The translations under genes were made by a program, and so were the position numbers. Source: Parvibaculum sp039680535 (GTDB taxonomy: Bacteria > Pseudomonadota > Alphaproteobacteria > Parvibaculales > Parvibaculaceae). Taken from it: a stretch of 64,000 nucleotides of DNA. The notes beneath the pieces were generated by a model, which was given only the letters and a program-made list of their open reading frames with translations, was not told the DNA's origin and searched no databases. Positions 25,145-33,407 of this stretch are shown piece after piece (within the stretch, counting starts at the first letter, position 1; each line of letters begins with the position of its first letter). The stretch covers positions 95,084 through 159,083 of the forward strand of contig NZ_JBDKSS010000012.1 in assembly GCF_039680535.1 (NCBI RefSeq). Reading direction: 5' to 3'.

Positions 25145-26659
25145 ATGGCGCGAGTGGGCTTTGTGAGGGAGTGGGGCATGCGAGCGGCCTTGGCCGGGCT
25201 CCTGGTCTCGGCAGGGTTTTTCGGCTTCGGCCTGCAATCGGCCGAGGCGCGCATGGTTCCCCAAAGCCTCGCCGAGCTTTCCGCGAAGCTGTCGCCCGCC
25301 GTCGTCAATATCTCCACGACGCAGACCGTTACCGGGCCGGCCAATGACTCCGACGAGGGCGACCTCGATGGGCAGAGCGGTCAGGGCGATGACGATAGGG
25401 GCGGCGATGGAGACGGCGATTCCGCCAATCCCTTCGGCCAGCCAGTGCCCGAGGCGCCGGTGCCGCCGGGTACGCCCCAGAAGGTGCAGTCGCTGGGCTC
25501 GGGCTTTGTCGTCGACCCAACGGGGATCATCCTCACCAACAATCATGTGATCGAAGGCGCCGACAAGATCGACGTGACCTTTTCCGACGGCACGACGCTG
25601 CCTGCGAAGCTGAAGGGCCGCGACGAGAAGACGGATATTGCCGTGCTGAAGGTCGAGTCCAAGACGCCGCTCGCCTATGTCCGCCTCGGAGACTCCGAGA
25701 AGCTGCGCGTCGGCGACTGGGTCATGGCGATCGGCAATCCCTTCGGCCTCGGCGGCTCCGTGACGGCGGGCATCGTCTCGGCGCTCAACCGCGATATCCA
25801 TGCGGGCAGTTACGACGACTTCATCCAAACCGATGCGGCGATCAATCGCGGCAATTCGGGCGGACCGCTCTTCGCGCTCAATGGCGAGGTGATCGGCATG
25901 AACACGGCGATCATCTCGCCGTCCGGCGAATCCGTCGGCATCGGTTTTGCCACACCCTCCAGCACGATCGCGCCCGTGCTCGCGCAGATTCTCGAATATG
26001 GCGAGATGCGCCGTGGCTGGATCGGCGTACGCATTCAGTCGGTGACGCAGGAGATTGCGGAGACGCTTGGTCTGCCGCAGGCGCATGGCGCCTTGATCGC
26101 CGGCCTGACGGCGGGCGGCCCGGGCGAGAAGGCCGGTCTTGAAGCAGGCGATCTCGTGACCGGCTTCGACGGTCATCCTGTGCGCGAAATGCGCGATCTG
26201 CCGCGGCTCGTCGCCGAGACGGAAATCGGCAAGCAGGCGGAGATCGAAATCCTGCGGGGCGGAAAGGTGAAGACCCTGACGGTGAAGGTCGGCCGCCTTG
26301 CCGAAGCCGACTCCAAGGCGAAGACGAAGGAGAAGCCCGCGGCGAAGGCGCCTGCGGCGGAAAAGACCAAGGTGCTCGGTCTCGATCTCGTCACCGTTAC
26401 GCCGGATATGCGCGAGCACTTCAAGCTTGGCGTCGATGTTGAAGGCGTGCTTGTGCTCGAGGTCGATCCGACGAGTTCTGCGGCGGACAAGGGCATAGAG
26501 CCGGGCGATGTCGTCATCCGCGTCGGTCAGGCCAATGTGCGTTCGCCGAAAGAAGTCGTCGCGGCCGTGGACGCGGAGAAGAAGGCAGGGCGCACGTCCG
26601 TTCTTCTGCGGCTTCTCAGCGGCAGCGCCCCGCGCTTCGTGGCATTGCCGCTGAAATAG
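25145..26659 (+). CDS. Do-family periplasmic serine protease (DegP/DegQ/MucD-like)
   Basis: A 504-residue HtrA-type protease/chaperone exported by an N-terminal signal peptide cleaved near A-E-A-R. The trypsin-like domain has the catalytic triad in T-N-N-H-V-I-E-G, T-D-I-A-V-L-K and N-R-G-N-S-G-G-P-L-F. Two PDZ domains follow (about residues 280-370 and 400-500), joined by a Lys/Ala-rich linker. An acidic Asp/Gly-rich insertion (about residues 65-100) precedes the protease core, in the LA-loop position. An alternative ATG at 25178 has a better-spaced GGAG and would still leave a signal peptide, so the exact start is open. It ends the hflKC-DUF2065 set. Confidence 0.92.
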   Translation: MARVGFVREWGMRAALAGLLVSAGFFGFGLQSAEARMVPQSLAELSAKLSPAVVNISTTQTVTGPANDSDEGDLDGQSGQGDDDRGGDGDGDSANPFGQPVPEAPVPPGTPQKVQSLGSGFVVDPTGIILTNNHVIEGADKIDVTFSDGTTLPAKLKGRDEKTDIAVLKVESKTPLAYVRLGDSEKLRVGDWVMAIGNPFGLGGSVTAGIVSALNRDIHAGSYDDFIQTDAAINRGNSGGPLFALNGEVIGMNTAIISPSGESVGIGFATPSSTIAPVLAQILEYGEMRRGWIGVRIQSVTQEIAETLGLPQAHGALIAGLTAGGPGEKAGLEAGDLVTGFDGHPVREMRDLPRLVAETEIGKQAEIEILRGGKVKTLTVKVGRLAEADSKAKTKEKPAAKAPAAEKTKVLGLDLVTVTPDMREHFKLGVDVEGVLVLEVDPTSSAADKGIEPGDVVIRVGQANVRSPKEVVAAVDAEKKAGRTSVLLRLLSGSAPRFVALPLK

Positions 26660-26665
26660 ATTGCG

Positions 26666-27550
26666 TCAGCCTTTGATTTCTTCCCTGCGGTAGCCCTGCA
26701 GATAGAGCAGCGCCGTCAGGTCGCCATGGTCGATGCGCGCGTCGGCGGCTTCCGCGACGACGGGCTTTGCGTGGAACGCAACGCCGAGGCCCGCTTCCTC
26801 GATCATGCCGAGATCGTTGGCGCCATCGCCCACTGCCATGGTCGCGTGAGGAGCGAGCTTCAATTCCTCGCGCAGGTTCACCAGCGACTCGATCTTGGCG
26901 TAACGGCCGAGGATCGGCTCGCCCACTTCGCCCGTGAGCTTGTCGTCGGCGAAAATCAGCGTGTTGGCGCGGTTGAGATTGAAGCCGACGGCGGCAGCAA
27001 CGCGCTCGGTGAAGAAAGTGAAGCCACCGGAGACGAGGGCGCAGGTTGCGCCATTCGCGCGCATGGTGCCGACAAGGGCGCGTCCGCCCGGTGTCTCGAC
27101 GATGCGTTCGGCATAGACTTTTTCGAGCGAGGCGAGGGGAAGGCCCTTCAGGAGTCCGACGCGCTCTTTCAGCGCCGGCTCGAAGGCGATCTCGCCGCGC
27201 ATGGCGCGTTCCGTGATCGCTGAAATACGGTCCTTGATCCCCAGTTCTGCGGCCAGTTCGTCGATGCATTCCTGCTGGATGATCGTCGAGTCCATGTCGG
27301 CGACGAGAAGGCCCTTCTTGCGGTTGCCCGCGGCCTGAACGGAAAGATCGATCTTCGTGTCCGAGAAGGCCGCGCGGATCGCAGCCTCGACGGCTTTTCC
27401 GTCCTCGGCTTCGAAATGGATGTCGCAGGCGTGACCCGGTGCGAGCCAATCCGGCGCGGAGGGTGAGGGCAGAATGGTGCCGGCGGCGGCGACATGGGCT
27501 TCGGAAAGTGCCGTGGCGCTGTTACCGATCAGGGTGAGGGTGTATTTCAT
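26666..27550 (-). CDS. serB: Phosphoserine phosphatase
   Basis: A 294-residue HAD-superfamily enzyme making L-serine from phosphoserine. The catalytic motif I is V-A-D-M-D-S-T near residue 88, motif II V-S-G-G-F-T near 173 and motif III G-D-G-A-N-D near 248. The N-terminal about 75 residues form the ACT-like extension seen in many proteobacterial SerB proteins. It is convergent with the Do protease (six bases between stops) and divergent from miaA, with 20 bases between the two starts. This compact layout implies overlapping promoters. Confidence 0.95.
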   Translation of the reverse strand: MKYTLTLIGNSATALSEAHVAAAGTILPSPSAPDWLAPGHACDIHFEAEDGKAVEAAIRAAFSDTKIDLSVQAAGNRKKGLLVADMDSTIIQQECIDELAAELGIKDRISAITERAMRGEIAFEPALKERVGLLKGLPLASLEKVYAERIVETPGGRALVGTMRANGATCALVSGGFTFFTERVAAAVGFNLNRANTLIFADDKLTGEVGEPILGRYAKIESLVNLREELKLAPHATMAVGDGANDLGMIEEAGLGVAFHAKPVVAEAADARIDHGDLTALLYLQGYRREEIKG

Positions 27551-27570
27551 CGGGCGAACCGGAAAAGAGG

Positions 27571-28527
27571 GTGATCTTGAGCGAGCCGCTCACGACCAAA
27601 GGTGCGATCCTTATTGCAGGGCCGACCGCGAGCGGCAAGTCCGCGCTGGCGCTCGCTCTGGCCGAGAGGCTGGACGGCGAGATCGTCAATGCGGACTCGA
27701 TGCAGATCTACCGCGAATTGCGCGTCCTCACGGCCCGGCCCTCGGCGGCGGAGGAAGCTCGCGTCCCTCATCACCTCTATGGCGTTATTTCGGGCGCGGA
27801 ACTCTGCTCGGCGGGCCGCTGGTCGCTCATGGCGGTGAAGGTTATCGCCGATATCGAGGCACGGGGCCGCGTCCCCATCGTCGTCGGCGGCACGGGGCTC
27901 TATTTCAAGGCGCTGATCGAGGGCTTTTCGCCCATTCCCGACGTGCCCGACGAGGTGCGCGAGGCGGTGCGGGCGGAAGTCGAGGCGGCGGGCGAGGACG
28001 CCCATGCGCTCCTTCAGGCAGTCGATCCGGCCCTTGCCGAGGTCATCCGCCCGTCCGACCGCCAGCGCATCGCCCGCGGCGTCGAGGTTGCCCGGGCGAC
28101 GGGACGGCCCCTCAGTGCATGGCAGAAAGAGCCGCGCGAGCCGTTGCTGGCCGGAAATATCGCCAAAATCGTGCTGGCGCCGGACCGCGCCTGGCTTCGC
28201 GCGCGCTGCGATGCGCGTTTCGAGGCGATGGTGCAGGTGGGCGCCATCGAGGAAGCCCGCGCGCTGGCCGCAAGGAACCTTGCCCCGGAGCTTCCGGTGA
28301 TGAAAACCCTCGGGCTCAGGCCGCTTATCGACTATGTATCTGGAAAGATTGAGCTTTCCGAAGCCGTTGCGCTTGGGCAGGCGGAGACGCGGGCCTATGC
28401 GAAACGGCAGGAGACCTGGCTCAGGACTCAGATGATTGCGTGGCAGACCTTTTCAGAGCAAGATTCAGAAAGGCTTAAGGCCATTATCTTTTCATTTATT
28501 GACGATTTGGGGTTGACCCGTCCCTGA
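27571..28527 (+). CDS. miaA: tRNA dimethylallyltransferase
   Basis: A 318-residue MiaA that prenylates A37 of tRNAs reading UNN codons. The P-loop G-P-T-A-S-G-K-S is near residue 16, followed by the D-S-M-Q-I-Y tRNA/substrate motif near 42 and G-G-T-G-L-Y near 104. The C-terminal Y-A-K-R-Q-x-T-W motif is near 275. The start is GTG at 27571, with a TTG two codons later better placed for the AGAGGG ribosome site, so the first residues are uncertain. It is divergent from serB at very short distance and followed by a palindromic repeat. Confidence 0.95.
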   Translation: MILSEPLTTKGAILIAGPTASGKSALALALAERLDGEIVNADSMQIYRELRVLTARPSAAEEARVPHHLYGVISGAELCSAGRWSLMAVKVIADIEARGRVPIVVGGTGLYFKALIEGFSPIPDVPDEVREAVRAEVEAAGEDAHALLQAVDPALAEVIRPSDRQRIARGVEVARATGRPLSAWQKEPREPLLAGNIAKIVLAPDRAWLRARCDARFEAMVQVGAIEEARALAARNLAPELPVMKTLGLRPLIDYVSGKIELSEAVALGQAETRAYAKRQETWLRTQMIAWQTFSEQDSERLKAIIFSFIDDLGLTRP

Positions 28528-28570
28528 GCCGCCGCTAGGTTGCCCGCGCTTTTAAGGCCCCCTCGTTCGC

Positions 28571-28649
28571 ATGGCCCGGTCTGTCCGGGCCATCCATGTT
28601 TTGGAGGCGGCGAGGAGACGTGGATGGCCCGCATGAAGCGGGCCATGAC
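28571..28649. repeat. Two-hairpin intergenic palindromic element (REP/REPIN-like)
   Basis: Between miaA and ilvB there are two perfect hairpins. One is ATGGCCCGG / CCGGGCCAT at 28571-28593; the other is ATGGCCCGC / GCGGGCCAT around ATGAA at 28624-28646. Flanks CCATCCATG and CGTGGATGG can also pair. The architecture matches 13705-13800, including the ATGAA loop of the second hairpin. Confidence 0.78.
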
Positions 28650-28672
28650 GCACAAACGGAAGGAATCGACCC

Positions 28673-30430
28673 ATGGCTGCCCAGGAACTGACAGGCGCCG
28701 AAATTGTCATCAAGGCTCTGGTCGACCAGGGCGTGGACACGATTTTCGGCTATCCGGGCGGCGCGGTGCTTCCGATCTATGACGCGCTCTTCCAGCAGAA
28801 CAAGATCCGCCATGTCCTCGTCCGCCATGAGCAGGGCGCCGTCCACGCGGCGGAAGGCTATGCGCGTTCGACGGGCAAGCCGGGCGTCGTCCTTGTGACC
28901 TCCGGCCCCGGCGCGACCAATGCCGTCACCGGCCTCACCGACGCGCTGATGGACTCGATCCCGCTCGTCTGCCTGACGGGTCAGGTCGCCACGCATCTCA
29001 TCGGCAATGACGCCTTTCAGGAATGCGACACGGTCGGCATCACGCGCCCCTGCACGAAGCACAACTGGCTCGTCAATTCGGCGAAAGAGCTGACGCGCGT
29101 CATGCATGAGGCGTTTTATGTCGCGACCAACGGCCGGCCCGGCCCGGTCGTCATCGACATTCCGAAGAACGTCCAGTTCGAGAAGGCCGAATATGTCGGC
29201 CCGCAGAATGTCGTCCACAAAACCTATCGTCCGAAGGTGAAGGGCGATATCGAAGCGATCAAGGCGGCGGTCGATCTGATCGCCACCGCGAAGAAGCCGA
29301 TCTTCTACACGGGCGGCGGCATCATCAATTCGGGCCCTTTCGCCAGCCAGCTGCTGCGCGAATTCGTGAAGCTCACGGGCTTCCCGATCACGTCGACGCT
29401 GATGGGCCTCGGCGCGTTCCCCGCATCCGACAAGCAGTGGCTCGGCATGCTCGGCATGCATGGCACATACGAAGCCAACAATGCGATGCATGACTGCGAC
29501 GTCATGATCAATATTGGTGCGCGCTTCGATGACCGCGTGACGGGCCGCATCGACGCTTTCGCGCCGAACTCGAAGAAGATCCATATCGATATCGACGCCT
29601 CGTCGATCAACAAGATCATCCGCGCCGATATCGGCATTGTCGGCGATGCTGGCCATGTCCTCGAAGACATGATCCGCATCTGGAAGTCGAAGGCCGTGAA
29701 GATCGACAAGGCCGCGCTCGCCGACTGGTGGAAGCAGATCGACCATTGGCGCGACCGTCGCTCGCTCGACTACAAGAAGTCGGACGAGATCATCAAACCG
29801 CAATATGCGATCGAGCGTCTCTACCAGCTGACCAAGGACCGCGAGACCTACATCACGACCGAAGTCGGCCAGCATCAGATGTGGGCGGCGCAGCACTATC
29901 ACTTCGAGAAGCCGAACCGCTGGCTGACCTCGGGCGGCCTCGGCACGATGGGCTACGGCCTGCCGGCGGCCATCGGCGTGCAGATCGCGCATCCCGACGC
30001 CCTCGTCATCGACATCGCGGGCGAAGCCTCGATCCAGATGTGCATTCAGGAAATCTCGACCGCCATGCAGTTCATGGCGCCGGTCAAGATCTTCATCCTG
30101 AACAACGAATATATGGGCATGGTGCGCCAGTGGCAGGAATTGCTGCATGGCGGCCGCTACTCGCACTCCTATTCGGAGTCGCTGCCCGACTTCGTGAAGC
30201 TCGCCGAGGCCTTCGGCGCGGTGGGCATCCGGGCGAAGACGCCCGGCGAGCTCGACGACAAGATCAAGCAGATGATCGACACCCCCGGACCGGTGGTTTT
30301 CGACTGCGTGGTCGACAAGTTCGAGAATTGCTACCCGATGATCCCCTCGGGTGCTGCCCATAATGAAATGATCCTGGGCGACGACCCCGAAGCCGCCATG
30401 GTCACGGAAGAGGGCAAAATGCTCGTTTAA
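28673..30430 (+). CDS. ilvB: Acetolactate synthase large (catalytic) subunit
   Basis: A 585-residue biosynthetic acetohydroxyacid synthase that joins two pyruvates, or pyruvate and 2-oxobutyrate, in the first common step to valine, leucine and isoleucine. The essential glutamate lies in H-E-Q-G-A near residue 49 and the FAD-binding middle domain spans about 200-330. The thiamine-diphosphate motif begins around G-E-A-S-I-Q-M (440-450) and ends N-N-E-Y-M-G-M, the usual N-N position. The regulatory subunit (ilvH) and ilvC follow in the same direction. No leader peptide or T-box is visible upstream, only the palindromic repeat. Confidence 0.96.
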   Translation: MAAQELTGAEIVIKALVDQGVDTIFGYPGGAVLPIYDALFQQNKIRHVLVRHEQGAVHAAEGYARSTGKPGVVLVTSGPGATNAVTGLTDALMDSIPLVCLTGQVATHLIGNDAFQECDTVGITRPCTKHNWLVNSAKELTRVMHEAFYVATNGRPGPVVIDIPKNVQFEKAEYVGPQNVVHKTYRPKVKGDIEAIKAAVDLIATAKKPIFYTGGGIINSGPFASQLLREFVKLTGFPITSTLMGLGAFPASDKQWLGMLGMHGTYEANNAMHDCDVMINIGARFDDRVTGRIDAFAPNSKKIHIDIDASSINKIIRADIGIVGDAGHVLEDMIRIWKSKAVKIDKAALADWWKQIDHWRDRRSLDYKKSDEIIKPQYAIERLYQLTKDRETYITTEVGQHQMWAAQHYHFEKPNRWLTSGGLGTMGYGLPAAIGVQIAHPDALVIDIAGEASIQMCIQEISTAMQFMAPVKIFILNNEYMGMVRQWQELLHGGRYSHSYSESLPDFVKLAEAFGAVGIRAKTPGELDDKIKQMIDTPGPVVFDCVVDKFENCYPMIPSGAAHNEMILGDDPEAAMVTEEGKMLV

Positions 30431-30437
30431 CGGCTTT

Positions 30438-30458
30438 TCGGCCCCCAAAAGGGGCCGA
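30438..30458 (+). terminator. Hairpin in the ilvB-ilvH spacer (weak terminator or RNA-processing site)
   Basis: Arms TCGGCCCC (30438-30445) and GGGGCCGA (30451-30458) close a five-base loop eight bases after the ilvB stop. The trailing sequence TTGCCCTTT is only mildly T-rich. It may attenuate transcription or stabilise the upstream message, adjusting the ratio of large to small subunit. Confidence 0.45.
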
Positions 30459-30553
30459 TTGCCCTTTCGCGCCGGGCCTCCCCTGGGCTATAGAGCCGGG
30501 GCAAAGCGGGGCAGGCGCTCGCCTTTATGTGAAAAACCAAGCCCGCAGGTACG

Positions 30554-31069
30554 ATGATGAGCAACGAGAGCAATATCGAACGGCACACGATCGCCGTGCT
30601 CGTGGACAACGAGGCGGGTGTGCTCGCGCGCGTCATCGGGCTTTTTTCGGGCCGCGGCTACAATATCGAGAGCCTGACGGTTGCCGAGGTCGATCAGGCC
30701 GAGCACACCTCGCGGATCACAATCGTGACGGTCGGCACGCCCATGGTGATCGAGCAGATCAAGGCGCAGCTCGCGCGCCTCGTGCCGGTGCACAAGGTCG
30801 TGGACCTGACGGTCGACACCAAGGCGGTTGAGCGCGAAATGGCGCTCATCAAGGTTTCGGGCTCCGGAGACAAGCGCGTCGAAGCGCTGCGCCTCTCCGA
30901 TGCCTTCCGCGCGCGCGTCATCGACACGACGCATAATTCCTTCGTGTTCGAAGTGACCGGCGCGCCGGACAAGATCGACGCCTTCATCGGGCTGATGCGC
31001 CCGCTGGGGCTGGTGGATGTTTCGCGGACAGGTGTCGTCGCTATCGCGCGCGGCCCCGAGGCGATGTGA
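30554..31069 (+). CDS. ilvH: Acetolactate synthase small (regulatory) subunit
   Basis: A 171-residue IlvH/IlvN that stimulates the catalytic subunit and confers valine feedback inhibition. The N-terminal ACT domain (about residues 10-85) has the valine-site pattern N-E-A-G-V-L-A-R-V-I-G-L-F-S-G-R-G-Y-N near residues 19-37. The second ACT-like domain contains E-V-T-G and K-I-D-A-F-I. A TG-rich start region offers ATG at 30554 or 30557. It sits 123 bases after ilvB and 34 bases before ilvC, so the three genes form one pathway unit. Confidence 0.95.
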   Translation: MMSNESNIERHTIAVLVDNEAGVLARVIGLFSGRGYNIESLTVAEVDQAEHTSRITIVTVGTPMVIEQIKAQLARLVPVHKVVDLTVDTKAVEREMALIKVSGSGDKRVEALRLSDAFRARVIDTTHNSFVFEVTGAPDKIDAFIGLMRPLGLVDVSRTGVVAIARGPEAM

Positions 31070-31103
31070 CGGATTAAACGGAAAGTCGAAAAGGACGAGA
31101 GCC

Positions 31104-32123
31104 ATGCGCGTTTATTATGACCGCGACGCAGACGTGAACCTGATCAAGGGCAAGAGAGTTGCCATCATCGGCTATGGCAGCCAGGGCCATGCCCACGCGC
31201 TCAATCTGCGCGACTCGGGCGTGAAGGAAGTCGCCGTCGCGTTGCGCGAAGGCTCGGCCACCGCGAAGAAGGCGGAAGGCGAGGGCCTGAAGGTTCTCTC
31301 CGTCGCCGAAGCCGCGAAGTGGGCCGACGTGCTCATGATGCTCACCCCGGACGAGCTCCAGGGCGACATCTACAAGGATCACCTGCACGCCAACATGAAG
31401 CCGGGTGCGGCGCTTCTTTTCGCCCATGGCCTCAACATCCATTTCAACCTGATCGAGCCGCGCGCCGACATCGACGTGCTGATGGTCGCGCCGAAGGGCC
31501 CCGGCCACACGGTGCGTTCGGAGTACAAGCGTGGCGGCGGCGTGCCTTGCCTCATCGCCGTCCATCAGGACGCGAGCGGCAATGCCCATGACGTCGGCCT
31601 CTCCTATGCCTCGTCCATCGGTGGCGGCCGCGCCGGCATCATCGAGACGACCTTCCAGGAAGAGTGCGAGACGGACCTTTTCGGCGAGCAGGTCGTGCTC
31701 TGCGGCGGTCTGGTCGAACTCATCCGCGCTGGTTTCGAAACGCTGGTCGAGGGCGGCTATGCCCCCGAGATGGCCTATTTCGAGTGCCTGCACGAAGTGA
31801 AGCTCATCGTCGACCTCATCTATGAGGGCGGCATTGCCAACATGAACTACTCGGTCTCGAACACCGCCGAATATGGCGAGTACGTCACGGGCCCGCGCAT
31901 CATCACCGCCGAAACCAAGGCCGAGATGAAGCGCGTTCTCACCGACATCCAGACCGGCAAGTTCACGCGCGACTGGATGCTCGAGAACAAGGTCAACCAG
32001 ACCAGCTTCAAGGCCATCCGCGCCCGTAACGCCGCCCATCCGATCGAGGAAGTCGGCCAGCGTCTGCGCGCCATGATGCCGTGGATCGCCGCCAACAAGC
32101 TCGTAGACAAGGACAAGAACTGA
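31104..32123 (+). CDS. ilvC: Ketol-acid reductoisomerase
   Basis: A 339-residue class I (short) KARI, which isomerises and reduces acetolactate with NADPH, the step after IlvBH. The cofactor motif G-Y-G-S-Q-G-H-A-H is near residue 24. Mg-binding acidic residues lie around D-L-F-G-E-Q near 190 and E-C-L-H-E-V-K near 226. The ATG at 31104 begins the family N-terminus M-R-V-Y-Y-D; the frame is open 29 codons upstream through the ilvH end, which is not coding here. A strong intrinsic terminator follows at 32155. Confidence 0.97.
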   Translation: MRVYYDRDADVNLIKGKRVAIIGYGSQGHAHALNLRDSGVKEVAVALREGSATAKKAEGEGLKVLSVAEAAKWADVLMMLTPDELQGDIYKDHLHANMKPGAALLFAHGLNIHFNLIEPRADIDVLMVAPKGPGHTVRSEYKRGGGVPCLIAVHQDASGNAHDVGLSYASSIGGGRAGIIETTFQEECETDLFGEQVVLCGGLVELIRAGFETLVEGGYAPEMAYFECLHEVKLIVDLIYEGGIANMNYSVSNTAEYGEYVTGPRIITAETKAEMKRVLTDIQTGKFTRDWMLENKVNQTSFKAIRARNAAHPIEEVGQRLRAMMPWIAANKLVDKDKN

Positions 32124-32154
32124 CGCGATCTCGCGAACAGCCCGAAGTTGCATG

Positions 32155-32189
32155 AAGGGGCCCTCCGCGAAGATCGCGGGGGGCCCTTT
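32155..32189 (+). terminator. Intrinsic terminator after ilvC
   Basis: Arms of 16 bases at 32155-32170 and 32174-32189 pair fully, with two G-U pairs, around the three-base loop AGA. The right arm ends in CCCTTT followed by CTCTTTC. This is 31 bases after the ilvC stop and ends the ilv transcript. Confidence 0.85.
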
Positions 32190-32282
32190 CTCTTTCCGGG
32201 CTGCGATGACTGCCGAATGTCATCCGGGCTTCACGCGAGGATGACAGTTAGAAATGAACAGCTGAGGTGGAAGGAGAGCGAC

Positions 32283-32987
32283 ATGCCCCCATCGTCTCAA
32301 CGTCACGGCGCCGACATTGCCTTTCTGCATACGGCGGCGATCCATATCGACACCTTCGATGCGCTTGGCCGCGAGATCGCGCCGGAGCTGAAGCTCACTC
32401 ATGTCGTGCGAGAAGATCTGCTCGCTGCGGCGGAAAAGGCGGGGCGCGTCACTCCGGCTCTCGTCCTCAAGACGCGGGAAGCGCTGCTGGCGCTCGCCGA
32501 TGGCGGCGCGCGCGTCGTCGTCTGCACATGCTCGACGCTGGGCGCGGTGGCCGAGGCCGCGAACGCGGAAGCTGCGGTGCCCGTCCTTCGCATCGACCGA
32601 CCCATGGCCGACCTCGCCGTGCTGCAGGGTCACCGTATCGGCGTTGCGGCCTGCGTGCCCGCGACAGTGCCGAACACCGAGGCGCTGATCGCCGAGTCGG
32701 CGCATGCAGTGGGCCGCGACTTCGAGCTTGAGACCTTTCTCTTCGACGATGTCTGGACGGCGTTCCGGGAGGGGAGGCTGGACGACTATTACCAGGGCAT
32801 CGCGGCGCGCGTCGCCGAGGTGGCCGGACGGGTCGATGTCATGGTCCTCGCCCAGGCCTCCATGGCCCCTGTGGCTGTTCTTTGCCATAATCTCCCGGTT
32901 CCGGTGCTCGCGAGCCCCCGGATCGGCTTCGAGGCGGCAGCCCGCCTTGCGCGCGGGGGAGACACAATGCGGCGAAATGCGCGTTGA
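32283..32987 (+). CDS. Aspartate/glutamate racemase-like protein
   Basis: A 234-residue protein resembling the Asp/Glu/hydantoin racemase superfamily. The first catalytic-cysteine motif appears as V-C-T-C-S-T-L-G near residue 82, and internal repeats typical of the fold (V-A-A-C-V-P-A-T-V near 122) are seen. The second cysteine expected around the C-terminal third is not obvious: the segment is V-L-A-Q-A-S-M-A, so it may not be a true two-base racemase and could be an arylmalonate-decarboxylase-like or other family member. The ATG at 32283 follows GGAGAG. The downstream promoter's -35 box overlaps its stop. Confidence 0.65.
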   Translation: MPPSSQRHGADIAFLHTAAIHIDTFDALGREIAPELKLTHVVREDLLAAAEKAGRVTPALVLKTREALLALADGGARVVVCTCSTLGAVAEAANAEAAVPVLRIDRPMADLAVLQGHRIGVAACVPATVPNTEALIAESAHAVGRDFELETFLFDDVWTAFREGRLDDYYQGIAARVAEVAGRVDVMVLAQASMAPVAVLCHNLPVPVLASPRIGFEAAARLARGGDTMRRNAR

Positions 32988-33012
32988 CATAAATTGAGAA
33001 TGATTATCAGAT
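32984..33012 (+). promoter_or_regulatory. Iron-regulated promoter with Fur box
   Basis: TTGACA (32984-32989) is a consensus -35 box overlapping the preceding stop codon. The 15-mer at 32995-33009 (TGAGAAT-G-ATTATCA) is a 7-1-7 inverted repeat matching the classical Fur consensus with one mismatch. It lies in the spacer where a bound repressor would block polymerase. It controls the cupredoxin/FTR1 pair. Confidence 0.75.
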
Positions 33013-33047
33013 GCCGCAAGTTTACTTCGCTCAAACTGCGGACTGAC

Positions 33048-33389
33048 ATGATCATGCGCAATTTCCTGCCGGCGGCGGCTGTCATCCTCGCTCTCGGGGC
33101 CGCGGGTCCGGCGCTAGCCGAAGACCCGCTCACCTTCGAAATCAAGATCAAGGATCACAAGTTCGATCCTGCGGTTCTCGAAGTTCCGGCGGGCAAGGAA
33201 ATCAAGCTCATCGTCAAGAATCTCGACGAGACGCCCGAGGAATTCGAGTCGGCGGAGCTCAACCGCGAGAAGATCATCGGCGGCGGCAGGCAGGGCATCT
33301 TCTACTTCGATCCGCTGAAGCCCGGGACCTATCCCTTCTTCGGCGAGTTCAATCAGGCGACGGCGCAAGGCAAGCTGATCGCCAAGTAA
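33048..33389 (+). CDS. Periplasmic cupredoxin-domain protein of an iron-uptake operon
   Basis: A small secreted protein (about 113 residues from M-I-M-R-N) with a signal peptide ending A-L-A-E (about residue 24) and a cupredoxin_1-type domain. It resembles the C-terminal/N-terminal cupredoxin domain of EfeO, which works with FTR1/EfeU permeases. The segment D-H-K-F-D-P-A-V-L-E-V-P-A-G-K is typical. The open frame begins at 32994 inside the Fur box, so that start is rejected; 33048 or 33054 fits the signal peptide. It is followed 18 bases later by the FTR1 permease. Its role in copper-assisted ferrous iron oxidation or binding is inferred. Confidence 0.78.
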   Translation: MIMRNFLPAAAVILALGAAGPALAEDPLTFEIKIKDHKFDPAVLEVPAGKEIKLIVKNLDETPEEFESAELNREKIIGGGRQGIFYFDPLKPGTYPFFGEFNQATAQGKLIAK

Positions 33390-33407
33390 TAGTTAAGGTA
33401 GTTCGCC

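Noticed and set aside
28528..28672. Leader peptide or T-box ahead of ilvB
   Set aside because: The region is filled by palindromic repeats; no Val/Leu/Ile-rich leader peptide or T-box sequence was found.
28535..30448. 637-codon minus-strand open frame opposite ilvB
   Set aside because: Antisense shadow of the acetolactate synthase gene; no protein features.
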